A DNA stretch of 64,000 nucleotides from Burkholderia singularis (lineage in GTDB: Bacteria > Pseudomonadota > Gammaproteobacteria > Burkholderiales > Burkholderiaceae): the NCBI RefSeq assembly GCF_900176645.1, contig NZ_FXAN01000037.1:38664-102663 (forward strand), written 5' to 3'. The translations under genes were made by a program, and so were the position numbers. Numbering within the stretch: the first letter of the stretch is position 1; every line of letters starts with the position of its first letter. The notes beneath the pieces are model-generated. The model had not been told where the DNA came from, did not search any database, and saw only the letters and a list, made by a program, of their open reading frames with translations. This document shows, in pieces, positions 53,017 through 61,433 of the stretch.

Positions 53017-55095
53017 ATGAATCGGGCTTCCAGCTACTTGATCTGGATCGCGGTCGCGCTCATCGGCGCATTCGCGTTCGGCACGATCGCGCTCGCGCAC
53101 GGCGAGCGGGTCAGCGCGCTATGGATCGTGATCGCCGCCGTCTGCGTGTACTTGATCGCATACCGCTTCTACAGCCGCTTCATCGCGAGCAAGGTCGTGC
53201 AGCTCGACGGCCTGCGAATGACGCCCGCCGTCAAGTACAACGACGGCCTCGACTACATACCGACCAACAAGTACGTGCTGTTCGGCCACCATTTCGCAGC
53301 GATCGCAGGCGCCGGACCGCTCGTCGGCCCCGTGCTTGCCGCGCAGATGGGTTATACGCCGGGAATGTTGTGGATTCTCGCGGGCGTCGTGTTCGCGGGC
53401 GCGGTGCAGGATTTCATCGTGCTGTTCATCTCGTCGCGCCGCGACGGCCGCTCGCTCGGCGATCTCGTCAAGATGGAGCTGGGCACGGTGCCCGGCGTGA
53501 TCGCGCTGTTCGGCGCGTTCCTGATCATGGTGATCATTCTCGCGGTGCTCGCGCTGATCGTCGTGAAGGCGCTGACGAACTCGCCGTGGGGCACGTTCAC
53601 CGTCGCCGCGACGATCCCGATCGCGCTGTTCATGGGCGTCTACACGCGCTTCATCCGGCCCGGGCGGATCGGCGAAGTGTCGATCATCGGCTTCGTGCTG
53701 CTGATGGCGTCGATCGCCTACGGCCAGCACGTGCACGATTCGGCGGCGCTCGCCGCGTGGTTCACGTTCAGCGGCACGCAGCTCACGTGGATCTTGATCG
53801 GCTACGGCTTTGTCGCATCGGTGCTGCCGGTGTGGCTGCTGCTCGCGCCGCGCGATTATCTGTCGACGTTCCTGAAGATCGGTACGATCGCCGGCCTCGC
53901 GATCGGCATTCTGATCGTCGCGCCGGAGCTGAAGATGCCGGCGCTGACGAAGTTCGTCGACGGCAGCGGGCCGGTGTGGGCCGGCAATCTGTTCCCGTTC
54001 CTGTTCATCACGATCGCCTGCGGTGCGGTGTCGGGCTTTCATTCGCTGATTTCATCGGGCACCACGCCCAAGCTGCTCGACAACGAAACCAACGCGCGGC
54101 TGATCGGCTACGGCGCGATGCTGATGGAATCGTTCGTCGCGATCATGGCGCTCGTGGCCGCATGCGTGATCGAGCCGGGGATCTATTTCGCGATGAACTC
54201 GCCGGCGGCGCTGCTCGGCACCACGCCCGAAGCCGTGGCGCAGACCGTCACGCAATGGGGCTTCGTGCTGACGCCCGAGATGCTGACCGAAACCGCGAAG
54301 GCAGTCGGCGAGACGACGATCGTCGCGCGCGCGGGCGGCGCGCCGACGTTGGCGGTCGGCATGGCGCACATCCTGCATCAGGTGATCGGCGGGCAGGCGA
54401 TGATGGCGTTCTGGTATCACTTCGCGATCTTGTTCGAGGCGTTGTTCATCCTGACCGCGGTCGACGCGGGCACGCGCGCGGGCCGCTTCATGCTGCAGGA
54501 TTTGCTTGGCACGTTCCATCCGGCGTTGAAGCGCACCGAGTCGCTGCCGGCGAACCTGGTCGCGACGGCGCTGTGCGTGGCCGCATGGGGTTATTTCCTG
54601 TATCAGGGCGTGGTCGATCCGCTCGGCGGCATCAATACGCTGTGGCCGCTGTTCGGCATCTCGAATCAGATGCTTGCGGCGATTGCGCTCGTGCTCGGCA
54701 CCGTCGTGCTGTTCAAGATGAAGCGCGAGTGCTACGCATGGGTCACGATCGTGCCTGCCGTGTGGCTGCTGATCTGTACGCTGACGGCCGGCTGGCAGAA
54801 GGTGTTCGACGCGAATCCGAAGGTCGGCTTCGTCGCGCACGCGGCGAAGCTGCAAGCGGCGGCGGCCGACGGCAAGGTACTGGCGCCGGCGAAGTCGCTG
54901 GCGCAGATGCAGCGGATCATCTTCAACGACTATGTCGATGCGGCGCTGGCCGGGCTTTTCATCTTTGTCGTGTTGAGCATCGCGGTGTACGGCGTGATCG
55001 CCGTGGTGCGCGCGCGGCGCATCGCGCAGCCGAGTTCGCGCGAGACGCCGTTCGAGCCGATGCCCGTCGCGCAGGCGCTCGGCAGCGGCCGTTGA
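53017..55095 (+). CDS. cstA: Carbon starvation protein CstA (peptide/pyruvate transporter)
   Basis: 692 residues, about 16-18 membrane helices. Characteristic CstA segments are present: MTPAVKYNDGLDYIPTNKYV, LFGHHFAAIAGAGPLVGPVL, GFHSLISSGTTPKLLDNETN and DAGTRAGRFMLQDLLGTFHP. CstA and its paralogue BtsT import peptides or pyruvate under carbon limitation. The ATG has AGGAG upstream. It is followed 18 bases later by the small YbdD-family gene, the standard cstA-ybdD pair. No BtsSR-like two-component genes adjoin. Confidence 0.97.
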   Translation: MNRASSYLIWIAVALIGAFAFGTIALAHGERVSALWIVIAAVCVYLIAYRFYSRFIASKVVQLDGLRMTPAVKYNDGLDYIPTNKYVLFGHHFAAIAGAGPLVGPVLAAQMGYTPGMLWILAGVVFAGAVQDFIVLFISSRRDGRSLGDLVKMELGTVPGVIALFGAFLIMVIILAVLALIVVKALTNSPWGTFTVAATIPIALFMGVYTRFIRPGRIGEVSIIGFVLLMASIAYGQHVHDSAALAAWFTFSGTQLTWILIGYGFVASVLPVWLLLAPRDYLSTFLKIGTIAGLAIGILIVAPELKMPALTKFVDGSGPVWAGNLFPFLFITIACGAVSGFHSLISSGTTPKLLDNETNARLIGYGAMLMESFVAIMALVAACVIEPGIYFAMNSPAALLGTTPEAVAQTVTQWGFVLTPEMLTETAKAVGETTIVARAGGAPTLAVGMAHILHQVIGGQAMMAFWYHFAILFEALFILTAVDAGTRAGRFMLQDLLGTFHPALKRTESLPANLVATALCVAAWGYFLYQGVVDPLGGINTLWPLFGISNQMLAAIALVLGTVVLFKMKRECYAWVTIVPAVWLLICTLTAGWQKVFDANPKVGFVAHAAKLQAAAADGKVLAPAKSLAQMQRIIFNDYVDAALAGLFIFVVLSIAVYGVIAVVRARRIAQPSSRETPFEPMPVAQALGSGR

Positions 55096-55113
55096 CCGTC
55101 AGCGGAGAAAGCG

Positions 55114-55320
55114 ATGTTTTCTGATCTCAGCGGCGAATTGCGCACCGCCGGGCGTTATCTCGGGCAGGCGTTGCGGCTGATGGTCGGCTTGCCCGACTAC
55201 GACGGATACGTCGCGCATATGCGTGCGACGCATCCCGACCGGCCGGTGATGTCATACGAGGAATTTTTCCGCGAACGGCAGAACGCGCGGTATGGGGCGG
55301 GGGCGGGCAAGTGCTGTTGA
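55114..55320 (+). CDS. ybdD: YbdD/YjiX-family small protein
   Basis: 68 residues with the family pattern ([53 protein letters not shown]) and a C-terminal GKCC. It is nearly always encoded directly after cstA or btsT and is needed for function of the transporter. GGAG precedes the ATG. Confidence 0.95.
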   Translation: MFSDLSGELRTAGRYLGQALRLMVGLPDYDGYVAHMRATHPDRPVMSYEEFFRERQNARYGAGAGKCC

Positions 55321-55356
55321 CGGCGCCCGCCGCGCGGCGGGCGGCGCAGCGATGCG

Positions 55357-55782
55357 TCAATCGTCGCGCGGCTTCGGCGGACCGTCGTACAGCCGGTCGA
55401 CCAGTTCTTCCATCATGTGACGATCATTTGGCGACAGCGATTCGATTTTGGTCGCAAGCTCGATCGTTTCCTGTTGCAGCGGGTATTTCGTGTCGCGCGA
55501 CCCGGCCTGTGGGTTCGCGGCGGACGGCGACGGGCCGTAGCGCAGCCAATGCTCGTCGACCTTCAGCCACTCGACGAGCGTTGCCATGTTTTCCGATTTC
55601 GGAATGACGGTGCCGTTCAGCCATTTGTAGATGGCCTGATTTGAAACCGGCTCGCCGTGATGGCGAAACTGGAATTCCAGAATGAATTCCTTCGGACGCA
55701 AAGCTCTTCCGACGGTGTTTTTCACCGCGTGTTTCAGGCGTTTCGAGAACGCGATACTTTTTTCGCTTTTGGGCTTTGGCAT
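55357..55782 (-). CDS. Small helix-turn-helix regulator, phage/XRE-like
   Basis: 141 residues from ATG 55782; a GTG at 55803 would add seven. Central helix-turn-helix-like region (about 35-80: RPKEFILEFQFRHHGEPVSN, QAIYKWLNGTVIPKSENMAT, LVEWLKVDEHWLRYG) typical of Xre/Cro-like regulators carried by Burkholderiaceae, and a C-terminal acidic helix (SPNDRHMMEELVDRLYD). No phage genes adjoin. Three copies of a CTCATAAAGATAA-like sequence lie upstream, two of them directly against the promoter, suggesting autoregulation. No ribosome site is obvious, so a leaderless transcript is possible. Confidence 0.8.
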   Translation of the reverse strand: MPKPKSEKSIAFSKRLKHAVKNTVGRALRPKEFILEFQFRHHGEPVSNQAIYKWLNGTVIPKSENMATLVEWLKVDEHWLRYGPSPSAANPQAGSRDTKYPLQQETIELATKIESLSPNDRHMMEELVDRLYDGPPKPRDD

Positions 55783-55818
55783 GGCCGCATTGTGTTGCGG
55801 CACGCGATAAAAGTGGTC

Positions 55819-55995
55819 AACTCATAAAGATAAAAAAATCTCAAATAAGATAAATTTGTCCTGATGAAGCGTTGGGCGGCGCGGCATAGGAAATCATTTT
55901 CTGCCGCTTAATGGCTTGTATTTTCCGGATTTTTTACGATTCTGTAGCGTGACCGGCATTTTATTTGCGATATTGAAATAACTCATAAAAGATAA
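55819..55995. repeat. Three operator-like repeats (ACTCATAAA-GATAA type)
   Basis: AACTCATAAAGATAA (55819-55833), TCTCAAATAAGATAA (55839-55853) and AACTCATAAAAGATAA (55980-55995), all in the same orientation. The first two start 20 bases apart (two helical turns), just upstream of the HTH gene; the third lies at the far end of the AT-rich gap against the aminotransferase terminator. Likely binding sites of the HTH protein. Confidence 0.55.
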
Positions 55996-56020
55996 GGCGG
56001 CGCGTTTCGCGCCGCCTTAT
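55992..56020 (-). terminator. Strong hairpin terminator after the aminotransferase gene
   Basis: ATAAGGCGGCGCG (55992-56004), loop TTT, CGCGCCGCCTTAT (56008-56020): a perfect 13-base stem just after the minus-strand stop at 56029. A T/A-rich stretch follows on the minus strand (TTATCTTTTATGAG). Confidence 0.85.
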
Positions 56021-56028
56021 ACGAACGC

Positions 56029-57387
56029 TCAGACCATTTCTCCGACGCACGCATCGAATGCGGCGATCAGCCGGTCGACATCGTCGGCCGTCGTTTCCGG
56101 GCACACGAGCATCATGTTGTGGAACGGCGTGATCAGAATGCCGCGATTGAGCAGATACAGATGCACGATGTGTTCAAGCTCGCCGTCGAGTTGTGCGCCG
56201 GCGATCGTGCCGTTGCGCGGCGGCGTCGGTGCGAACTGGAATTCGGTGCGCGCGCCGATCCGCGTCACGCACCACGGCAGCCCGCGTCGCGCGATGACCT
56301 GCTCGAGCCCGCCCGAAAGGTGCGCGGCCAAGCCAAACATATGGGCGTATGCATCGTCGGTCATCACGTCGGCGAGCGTCGCGCGGATGGCGTGCATCGC
56401 GAGCATGTTCGCGGTCAACGTCGTGCCGATACCCGAATGGCCGGGCGGCGCGCTCGCCTTGGCCTGCTGCGCGCGCGCTGCCACTTCGGCGCTGAAGCCG
56501 TATACCGCGCACGGCACGCCGCCGCCGATCGGCTTGCCGATGATCAGCACGTCCGGCTCCAGTCCGTGTGCGGCCGCGTAGCCGCTCGGCCCGCTACTGA
56601 TCGTATGGGTTTCGTCGATCGCGAGCAGGGTGCCGTGGCGGCGCGTGATCTCGCGCGCCTGCCGCCAATAGTCCGGCTCCGGCAGCACCATGCCGATGTT
56701 CGTCATTGCCGGCTCGGCGAGCACGCATGCGACGTCGCCTTGCGCAAGCGCGGCGTCGAGTGCCGCCGGATCGTTGAATTCCACCACGCGTGTATATGCG
56801 AGCAGATCGTGCGCCTGGCCGAGCAGGCTATCGCGCTGCATGGGCCGTCCGTCGGCCAGATCGACGAACACGTCGTCGACCGTGCCGTGATAGCAGCCGT
56901 TGAACACGACGATGTGCCGGCGCCCGGTTGCCGCGCGCGCCCAGCGCAGCACGAAGCGGTTCGCATCGCTCGCGCTCAGCGCGAATTGCCAGTACGGCAG
57001 CTTGAAACGGCGCGCAAGCTCCGCGCCGACCCACGCGGCATCGCTGCTCGGCAGCATGGTCGTGTAGCCGCGGGCTGCCTGTTCGGCGAGCGCGCGCGCG
57101 ACAGGCTCGGGCGCGTGGCCGAACATCGCTCCGGTATCGCCCAGGCAGAAATCGACGTAGCGATGCCCGTCGACGTCGGTGAAATGCGCGCCGCGCGCGT
57201 GATCGACATAAAGAGAGAACGGCGTCGACCAGTCGCGCATCCAGTGCAGCGGCACGCCGAACATCAGGTGCTGCGCCGCCGCGGCGGATAGCGCACGCGA
57301 TTTCGGCATCGCACGTTCGAACGCGTCGCACTCGCGGGCGAGCAGTGCGCGGGCGCGGGGCAGGTTGACTCCGTGGCGGGTCTCCAA
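56029..57387 (-). CDS. Class III PLP-dependent aminotransferase (glutamate-1-semialdehyde-aminotransferase-like)
   Basis: 452 residues. The PLP Lys lies in LIIGKPIGGGVPCAVYGF and the ring-binding Asp in AIDETHTISSGPSG. GHAPEPVARALAEQAARGYT and FNGCYHGTVDDVF are further class III signatures. It resembles GSA aminotransferase but is not hemL, because the N terminus and several active-site segments differ and no tetrapyrrole genes adjoin; it is more probably a beta-amino or omega-amino acid transaminase. The start is a TTG with AAGGAG six bases upstream. Flanked by a strong terminator. Confidence 0.9.
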   Translation of the reverse strand: METRHGVNLPRARALLARECDAFERAMPKSRALSAAAAQHLMFGVPLHWMRDWSTPFSLYVDHARGAHFTDVDGHRYVDFCLGDTGAMFGHAPEPVARALAEQAARGYTTMLPSSDAAWVGAELARRFKLPYWQFALSASDANRFVLRWARAATGRRHIVVFNGCYHGTVDDVFVDLADGRPMQRDSLLGQAHDLLAYTRVVEFNDPAALDAALAQGDVACVLAEPAMTNIGMVLPEPDYWRQAREITRRHGTLLAIDETHTISSGPSGYAAAHGLEPDVLIIGKPIGGGVPCAVYGFSAEVAARAQQAKASAPPGHSGIGTTLTANMLAMHAIRATLADVMTDDAYAHMFGLAAHLSGGLEQVIARRGLPWCVTRIGARTEFQFAPTPPRNGTIAGAQLDGELEHIVHLYLLNRGILITPFHNMMLVCPETTADDVDRLIAAFDACVGEMV

Positions 57388-57603
57388 GTGACGCTCCTTA
57401 TCGAAGAAAACGGGATCGCGAAACGATTCCGAAAGCTTCGCATATCCGCCGGTGCCGGTCGACCCTTGTAATGACGCCGATGCCGTGCGATGCCGCCGGG
57501 TGCGGGGCTCGACGGCCGGCAGGCGCGCTCGCGAGCGGGGGCGCGCACGTCAGCACATCGGCACATCAACACGGTGGAGATTGCCGCGCGTCTCCGTCTC
57601 GAG

Positions 57604-57957
57604 CTACCCGCCGAGCGCCGCGAGATTCAACGTATGCGCGTGCCCGATCCATACCGCCGCGTCGCGATGGTCGCGCAATTCGTCGCCGGTGTTTGGGTGC
57701 AGGAAAATATCGAGCGAGCCGTGATTGACGACGAGCCACGGCACGATATCGGCAAAGCGCGCCGGGCTGAACGCGATCTGATACGACCACGCGGGATGCG
57801 GCCCGACCAGGCGTTCGTGGAAGCGACCAAGCTCGACGAGCGCGCCGAAACGCTGCTCGACGATCTGCCGGAATGCCCAGGCGGCGTCGCGGCTGGCCGC
57901 ATCGAAGTAGACGTGCGCGTGCCAGCTTTCGATCGTGGCTTCGTCGATGAATTGCAT
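57604..57957 (-). CDS. DOPA 4,5-dioxygenase-family protein
   Basis: 117 residues, the whole length of the small DOPA-dioxygenase family. Metal-binding His candidates are clustered as in the family: WHAHVYFDAAS near the N terminus, VGPHPAWSYQIAF in the middle and DHRDAAVWIGHAHTLNLAAL near the end. Family members cleave catechol rings or act as uncharacterised dioxygenases. ATG 57957 was chosen by family length. It has no obvious operon partner. Confidence 0.88.
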   Translation of the reverse strand: MQFIDEATIESWHAHVYFDAASRDAAWAFRQIVEQRFGALVELGRFHERLVGPHPAWSYQIAFSPARFADIVPWLVVNHGSLDIFLHPNTGDELRDHRDAAVWIGHAHTLNLAALGG

Positions 57958-58109
57958 TGCCGTACTCGATGTGAATGGAAAAGGGTGCCGCTGCTGTATG
58001 CCGCGCTCAATGTCGTGTTGTCCGCGCCGACACGGCATCATTATCGCGCGGGGCGGCAATCGATGCAGGCGGGCGGGCAAGGGCGGCATGGCGGCTGGTG
58101 TCGAGTTAA

Positions 58110-58142
58110 AAAAAGCGCCATGACGCTGTCATGGCGCTTTTT
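58110..58142. terminator. Bidirectional rho-independent terminator after hpnH
   Basis: AAAAAGCGCCATGAC (58110-58124), loop GCT, GTCATGGCGCTTTTT (58128-58142): a perfect 15-base stem with A- and T-tracts. It lies 60 bases beyond the minus-strand hpnH stop, and no plus-strand gene precedes it. Confidence 0.93.
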
Positions 58143-58201
58143 CGACGAAGACCGCGCGGGCCGCGCGGCCGCGGCGGCCATACGCGCGCCGCGAATGCGG
58201 C

Positions 58202-59362
58202 TTATGCCGTCGCGGTCGACTTTGCCGATTTCTGCAGCTTGCCTTTACCTGCGCGCTGAATTTCCTCGAGCTTGATTTCGACATGGCGCGAGAACACATA
58301 CTCAGCCGGACGCTGCTTGTCGATCGGAATGTCCGGCGCGAACGGGCCGTCGGTCTTGATGCCGTTGCGGCTGACGCGCAGCGCCTTCAGCGGATGCGCG
58401 ATCGTGTCCATCACGGCGGTTGCCTCGAAGCCGCAGTGGACCATGCAGTCCGCGCACTTCTCGTAGTTGCCGACGCCGTAGTTGTCCCAGTCGGTGGTTT
58501 CCATCAGTTCCTTGAAGGTCTTCACGTAACCTTCACCGACCAGATAGCACGGCTTCTGCCAGCCGAACACGGTGCGCGCCGGGTTGCCCCACGGCGTGCA
58601 CTTGTATGTCTGATTGCCGGCGAGGAAATCGAGGAACAGCGACGATTGGCTGAACGACCAGCGCTTGCCGCCTTCGCCGCGCTTCAGGATTTCGCGGAAC
58701 AGGTTCTTCGTCTTGTCGCGGTTCAGGAAGTGCTGCTGGTCCGGCGCGCGCTCGTAAGCGTAACCGGGCGACACGGTGATGCCGTCGACGCCGATCGGCT
58801 TGAGCGTGTCGAAAAACTTCGCAACGCGCTCGGGGATCGCATCGTTGAACAGCGTGCAATTGATATTCACGCGGAAGCCGCGGCGCTTGGCTTCCTTGAT
58901 TGCCGCGACGGCCTTGTCGTACACGCCTTCCTGCGACACCGAGTGATCGTGCATGTCCTTGTCGCCGTCGAGGTGGACCGACCAGACGAAGTACGGGCTC
59001 GGCTGGTAGTCGTCCATCTTCTTTTCCATCAGCAGCGCGTTCGTGCACAGGTACACGAACTTCTTGCGCTTCATGATGCCCTTGACGATTTCCGGCATGT
59101 CCTTGTGCAGCAGCGGCTCGCCGCCCGCGATCGAGACGACGGGCGCGCCGCATTCGTCGACCGCCTGCAGGCATTCGTCGATCGACAGACGCTGGTTCAG
59201 AATCGGATCGGGGTAGTCGATCTTGCCGCAGCCGTTGCACGCGAGGTTGCAGCGGAACAGCGGCTCGAGCATCAGCGCGAGCGGATAGCGTTTGTTGCCG
59301 GACAGGTGTTGGCGCACGATGTATGCACCGACGCGGACTTGCTGGAGCAGCGGAATAGACAA
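58202..59362 (-). CDS. hpnH: HpnH, radical SAM adenosyl-hopane synthase
   Basis: 386 residues, the family length. The radical-SAM cluster motif is Cys38-x3-Cys42-x2-Cys45 in FRCNLACNGCGKIDYPDP, followed by SIAGGEPLLHKDMPEIVKGI; MVHCGFEATAVMDTI near the C terminus is also typical of HpnH. It adds adenosine to diploptene, the first step to extended hopanoids. The start is a TTG preceded by AAGGAGG; no in-frame ATG gives the correct N terminus. The gene follows ispH by 11 bases in the same operon, tying hopanoid modification to isoprenoid supply. Confidence 0.96.
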   Translation of the reverse strand: MSIPLLQQVRVGAYIVRQHLSGNKRYPLALMLEPLFRCNLACNGCGKIDYPDPILNQRLSIDECLQAVDECGAPVVSIAGGEPLLHKDMPEIVKGIMKRKKFVYLCTNALLMEKKMDDYQPSPYFVWSVHLDGDKDMHDHSVSQEGVYDKAVAAIKEAKRRGFRVNINCTLFNDAIPERVAKFFDTLKPIGVDGITVSPGYAYERAPDQQHFLNRDKTKNLFREILKRGEGGKRWSFSQSSLFLDFLAGNQTYKCTPWGNPARTVFGWQKPCYLVGEGYVKTFKELMETTDWDNYGVGNYEKCADCMVHCGFEATAVMDTIAHPLKALRVSRNGIKTDGPFAPDIPIDKQRPAEYVFSRHVEIKLEEIQRAGKGKLQKSAKSTATA

Positions 59363-59373
59363 GGGTGTCCTCC

Positions 59374-60315
59374 TTAAACTTCGCGGGCGACAGCTTGCAT
59401 GAGCTTCGCCGGCAACTTGAATTCGACTTTTTCCTCGCGGCCTTCCATCGTCGCGACTTCGACGGGCCCGAGCGCACGCAGCGCGGCGATCACGTCGTCG
59501 ACCATTTCCTCGGGCGCCGATGCGCCCGCGGTGAGGCCGACCGTGCGCGCGCCTTCGAACCATTCGGCGCGAATTTCCGAGCCGTCCGCGACGAGATAGC
59601 TCGGCACGCCGCTTTCGGTGCCGATCTCGCGCAGCCGGTTCGAGTTCGAGCTGTTCGTCGCGCCGACGACGAGCAGCACGTCGACCTGCGCGCTCAACTC
59701 GCGCACGGCCGCTTGACGGTTCTGCGTCGCATAGCAGATGTCGCGCGTGTCCGGGCCGACGATATCGGTGAATTTGCGCATCAGCGCCTCGATGATGCCG
59801 CGCGTGTCATCGACCGACAGCGTCGTTTGCGTGACGTAGGCGACGGGCGTGTCGGCGGGCAGCGTCAGCGTGCCGACCTCGGCCTCGCTTTGCACGAGGA
59901 TCACCTCGCCCGGAATCTGGCCGATCGTGCCTTCAACCTCCGGATGGCCGGCATGCCCGATCAGGATCAGCCGGCGGCCCGCCGCGACATATTGGCGGCC
60001 CTGTACGTGCACTTTCGTGACGAGCGGGCAGGTGGCGTCCAGCACGTCGAGGCCGCGGGCTTGCGCGTCCTTCTCGACGGTCTGGGCCACGCCGTGCGCG
60101 CTGAAGATCGCGACGGCACCGTGCGGCACTTCGTCGAGTTCTTCAACGAATCGCGCCCCTTTATTTCTTAGATTTTCGACGACGTGCCGGTTATGGACGA
60201 TCTCGTGACGTACATAAACCGGCGCACCGTGCTGTTGCAGCGCGCGCTCGACGATCTCGATCGCACGGACAACCCCCGCACAAAAGCCGCGGGGCTGGGC
60301 AAGGATGACTCGCAT
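59374..60315 (-). CDS. ispH: IspH (LytB), 4-hydroxy-3-methylbut-2-enyl diphosphate reductase
   Basis: 313 residues from ATG 60315. Three iron-sulfur Cys lie in [27 protein letters not shown] and [12 protein letters not shown], and the substrate-binding SSNSNRL motif is present. It makes IPP and DMAPP in the last step of the MEP pathway. In many beta-proteobacteria the FkpB isomerase gene precedes ispH; it is absent here. Upstream lies a 387-base gap and then the hpnB remnant on the other strand. Confidence 0.97.
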   Translation of the reverse strand: MRVILAQPRGFCAGVVRAIEIVERALQQHGAPVYVRHEIVHNRHVVENLRNKGARFVEELDEVPHGAVAIFSAHGVAQTVEKDAQARGLDVLDATCPLVTKVHVQGRQYVAAGRRLILIGHAGHPEVEGTIGQIPGEVILVQSEAEVGTLTLPADTPVAYVTQTTLSVDDTRGIIEALMRKFTDIVGPDTRDICYATQNRQAAVRELSAQVDVLLVVGATNSSNSNRLREIGTESGVPSYLVADGSEIRAEWFEGARTVGLTAGASAPEEMVDDVIAALRALGPVEVATMEGREEKVEFKLPAKLMQAVAREV

Positions 60316-60702
60316 AGATAGGCGAACTCCGACGACTGACGCGGGGTGCGAGAAGGCCGGCACGCCAGCCAGATCGCCCCAACTTTGGATGTTATGAATG
60401 CGGGAAACGAGCCCGGCACCCCGAAGTAATCGCGCATTTTAACCTTATCGGCTCCACCTTGCTTTAACGTTCCCGACAATGTGGCAATTGGCACAACACC
60501 CGAGTCCGGCGCCCGCGCGAGCCAAACCCAGTAAACTAAGCGGTTCCATCGAATCTTTCGGTTGCTTGACCGGCTCGCGCATATCGAAAGGCATTGAAAA
60601 GAAAAGGCTGATTTGCATGAAGATCGAACGTAACGGGGCGCCGGCGGGGCGGCGCGGTGCCAACGCCGTCCGGCCGGGCGGCGCACCGGTAGGGGGGCGC
60701 GC
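60316..60702. other. Gap between divergent ispH and hpnB remnant
   Basis: About 390 bases with no recognisable gene. It should contain the ispH-hpnH promoter on the minus strand and the former hpnB promoter on the plus strand. The AT-richer patch at 60580-60620 (GAAAAGAAAAGG) is compatible with a promoter, but boxes are not clear. Confidence 0.5.
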
Positions 60703-61122
60703 ATGACGCTCGTGGCCGTGTTTCTGCTGTCCTGTTTGTCGCTCGTGATCTGGCTCGTGCTGCTGTTCGCGCGCGGCGGTTTCTGGCGCGCCCGTCCGGC
60801 GCGGCCCCTGCCGCCCGACGCGGCGCCGTCCGATTGGCCGGCGGTGGCTGCCGTCGTGCCCGCGCGCAACGAAGCCGACGTGATCGGCGAGGCTGTTACG
60901 TCGCTCATCGGGCAGCAATATCCCGGGCCGTTCCACCTGATCGTCGTCGACGATCACAGCACCGACGGCACGGCGGCGGCCGCGCGCGCCGCCGGTAAAA
61001 AAATGCGCGCGCGATTCGTCTATCGAGTACACGCATTGCGCGTTCGCGCCGCGCGCGGCGGGTTCGCCCGCCGCATCGCCCGCGCCGCGCACCGCTTTCC
61101 GAATTTTTCAAGCGAGTCCTGA
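60703..61122 (+). pseudogene. Truncated HpnB-like hopene-associated glycosyltransferase
   Basis: The reading frame codes 139 residues, against about 380-400 for HpnB. It begins correctly with a membrane anchor (TLVAVFLLSCLSLVIWLVLL) and the start of a family 2 glycosyltransferase domain (WPAVAAVVPARNEADVIGEA, FHLIVVDDHSTDGTAAAARA). It loses all resemblance after about residue 98 (near 60,990) and continues as Arg-rich, non-family sequence. The rest of the gene is missing. The join lies directly against the siderophore-operon promoter, so the truncation looks like a rearrangement rather than a point mutation. Confidence 0.85.
60996..61020 (+). promoter_or_regulatory. Iron-starvation sigma-factor promoter (OrbS/PvdS type) of the siderophore operon
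   Basis: TAAA (60996-60999, within GGTAAAAAAA) and CGTC (61017-61020) are separated by 17 bases, matching the -35/-10 elements known for PvdS-like extracytoplasmic sigma factors, including those driving ornibactin and malleobactin genes. It lies about 105 bases upstream of the mbtH ATG. The sigma gene itself, usually just upstream of the mbtH gene, is not here. Confidence 0.7.
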
Positions 61123-61124
61123 TC

Positions 61125-61373
61125 ATGACGCAAGCACAATCTTCCTCCCGCGCGCCCGACGGCACGGCCGCCGACGAAGTCGTCTACACGGTCGTCATCA
61201 ACGACGAAGAGCAGTATTCGATCTGGCCGACGTTTCGCGAGGTGCCGGCCGGCTGGCGCGAGATCGGCGTGCGCGGGCCGAAGGCCGACTGTCTCGCGCA
61301 TATCGACGCCGTGTGGACCGATATGCGCCCCGCGAGCCTGCGCCGCCACCTCGACGCCGCGAACGCGGCGTGA
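61125..61373 (+). CDS. orbH: MbtH-like protein of the siderophore operon
   Basis: 82 residues with the MbtH signature intact: [19 protein letters not shown] in the first half and the late [13 protein letters not shown]. MbtH proteins activate adenylation domains of non-ribosomal peptide synthetases. As first gene before a SyrP-like hydroxylase, a FecE-like ATPase and a permease, it matches orbH of ornibactin clusters (or its malleobactin equivalent). The synthetase genes themselves would lie beyond the window. Confidence 0.93.
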   Translation: MTQAQSSSRAPDGTAADEVVYTVVINDEEQYSIWPTFREVPAGWREIGVRGPKADCLAHIDAVWTDMRPASLRRHLDAANAA

Positions 61374-61433
61374 CGCCTGGCGCGCCGCGCCGTTTTTCGC
61401 GCGCCATTGCCATCCATCGCGGGAGGATTCCGA

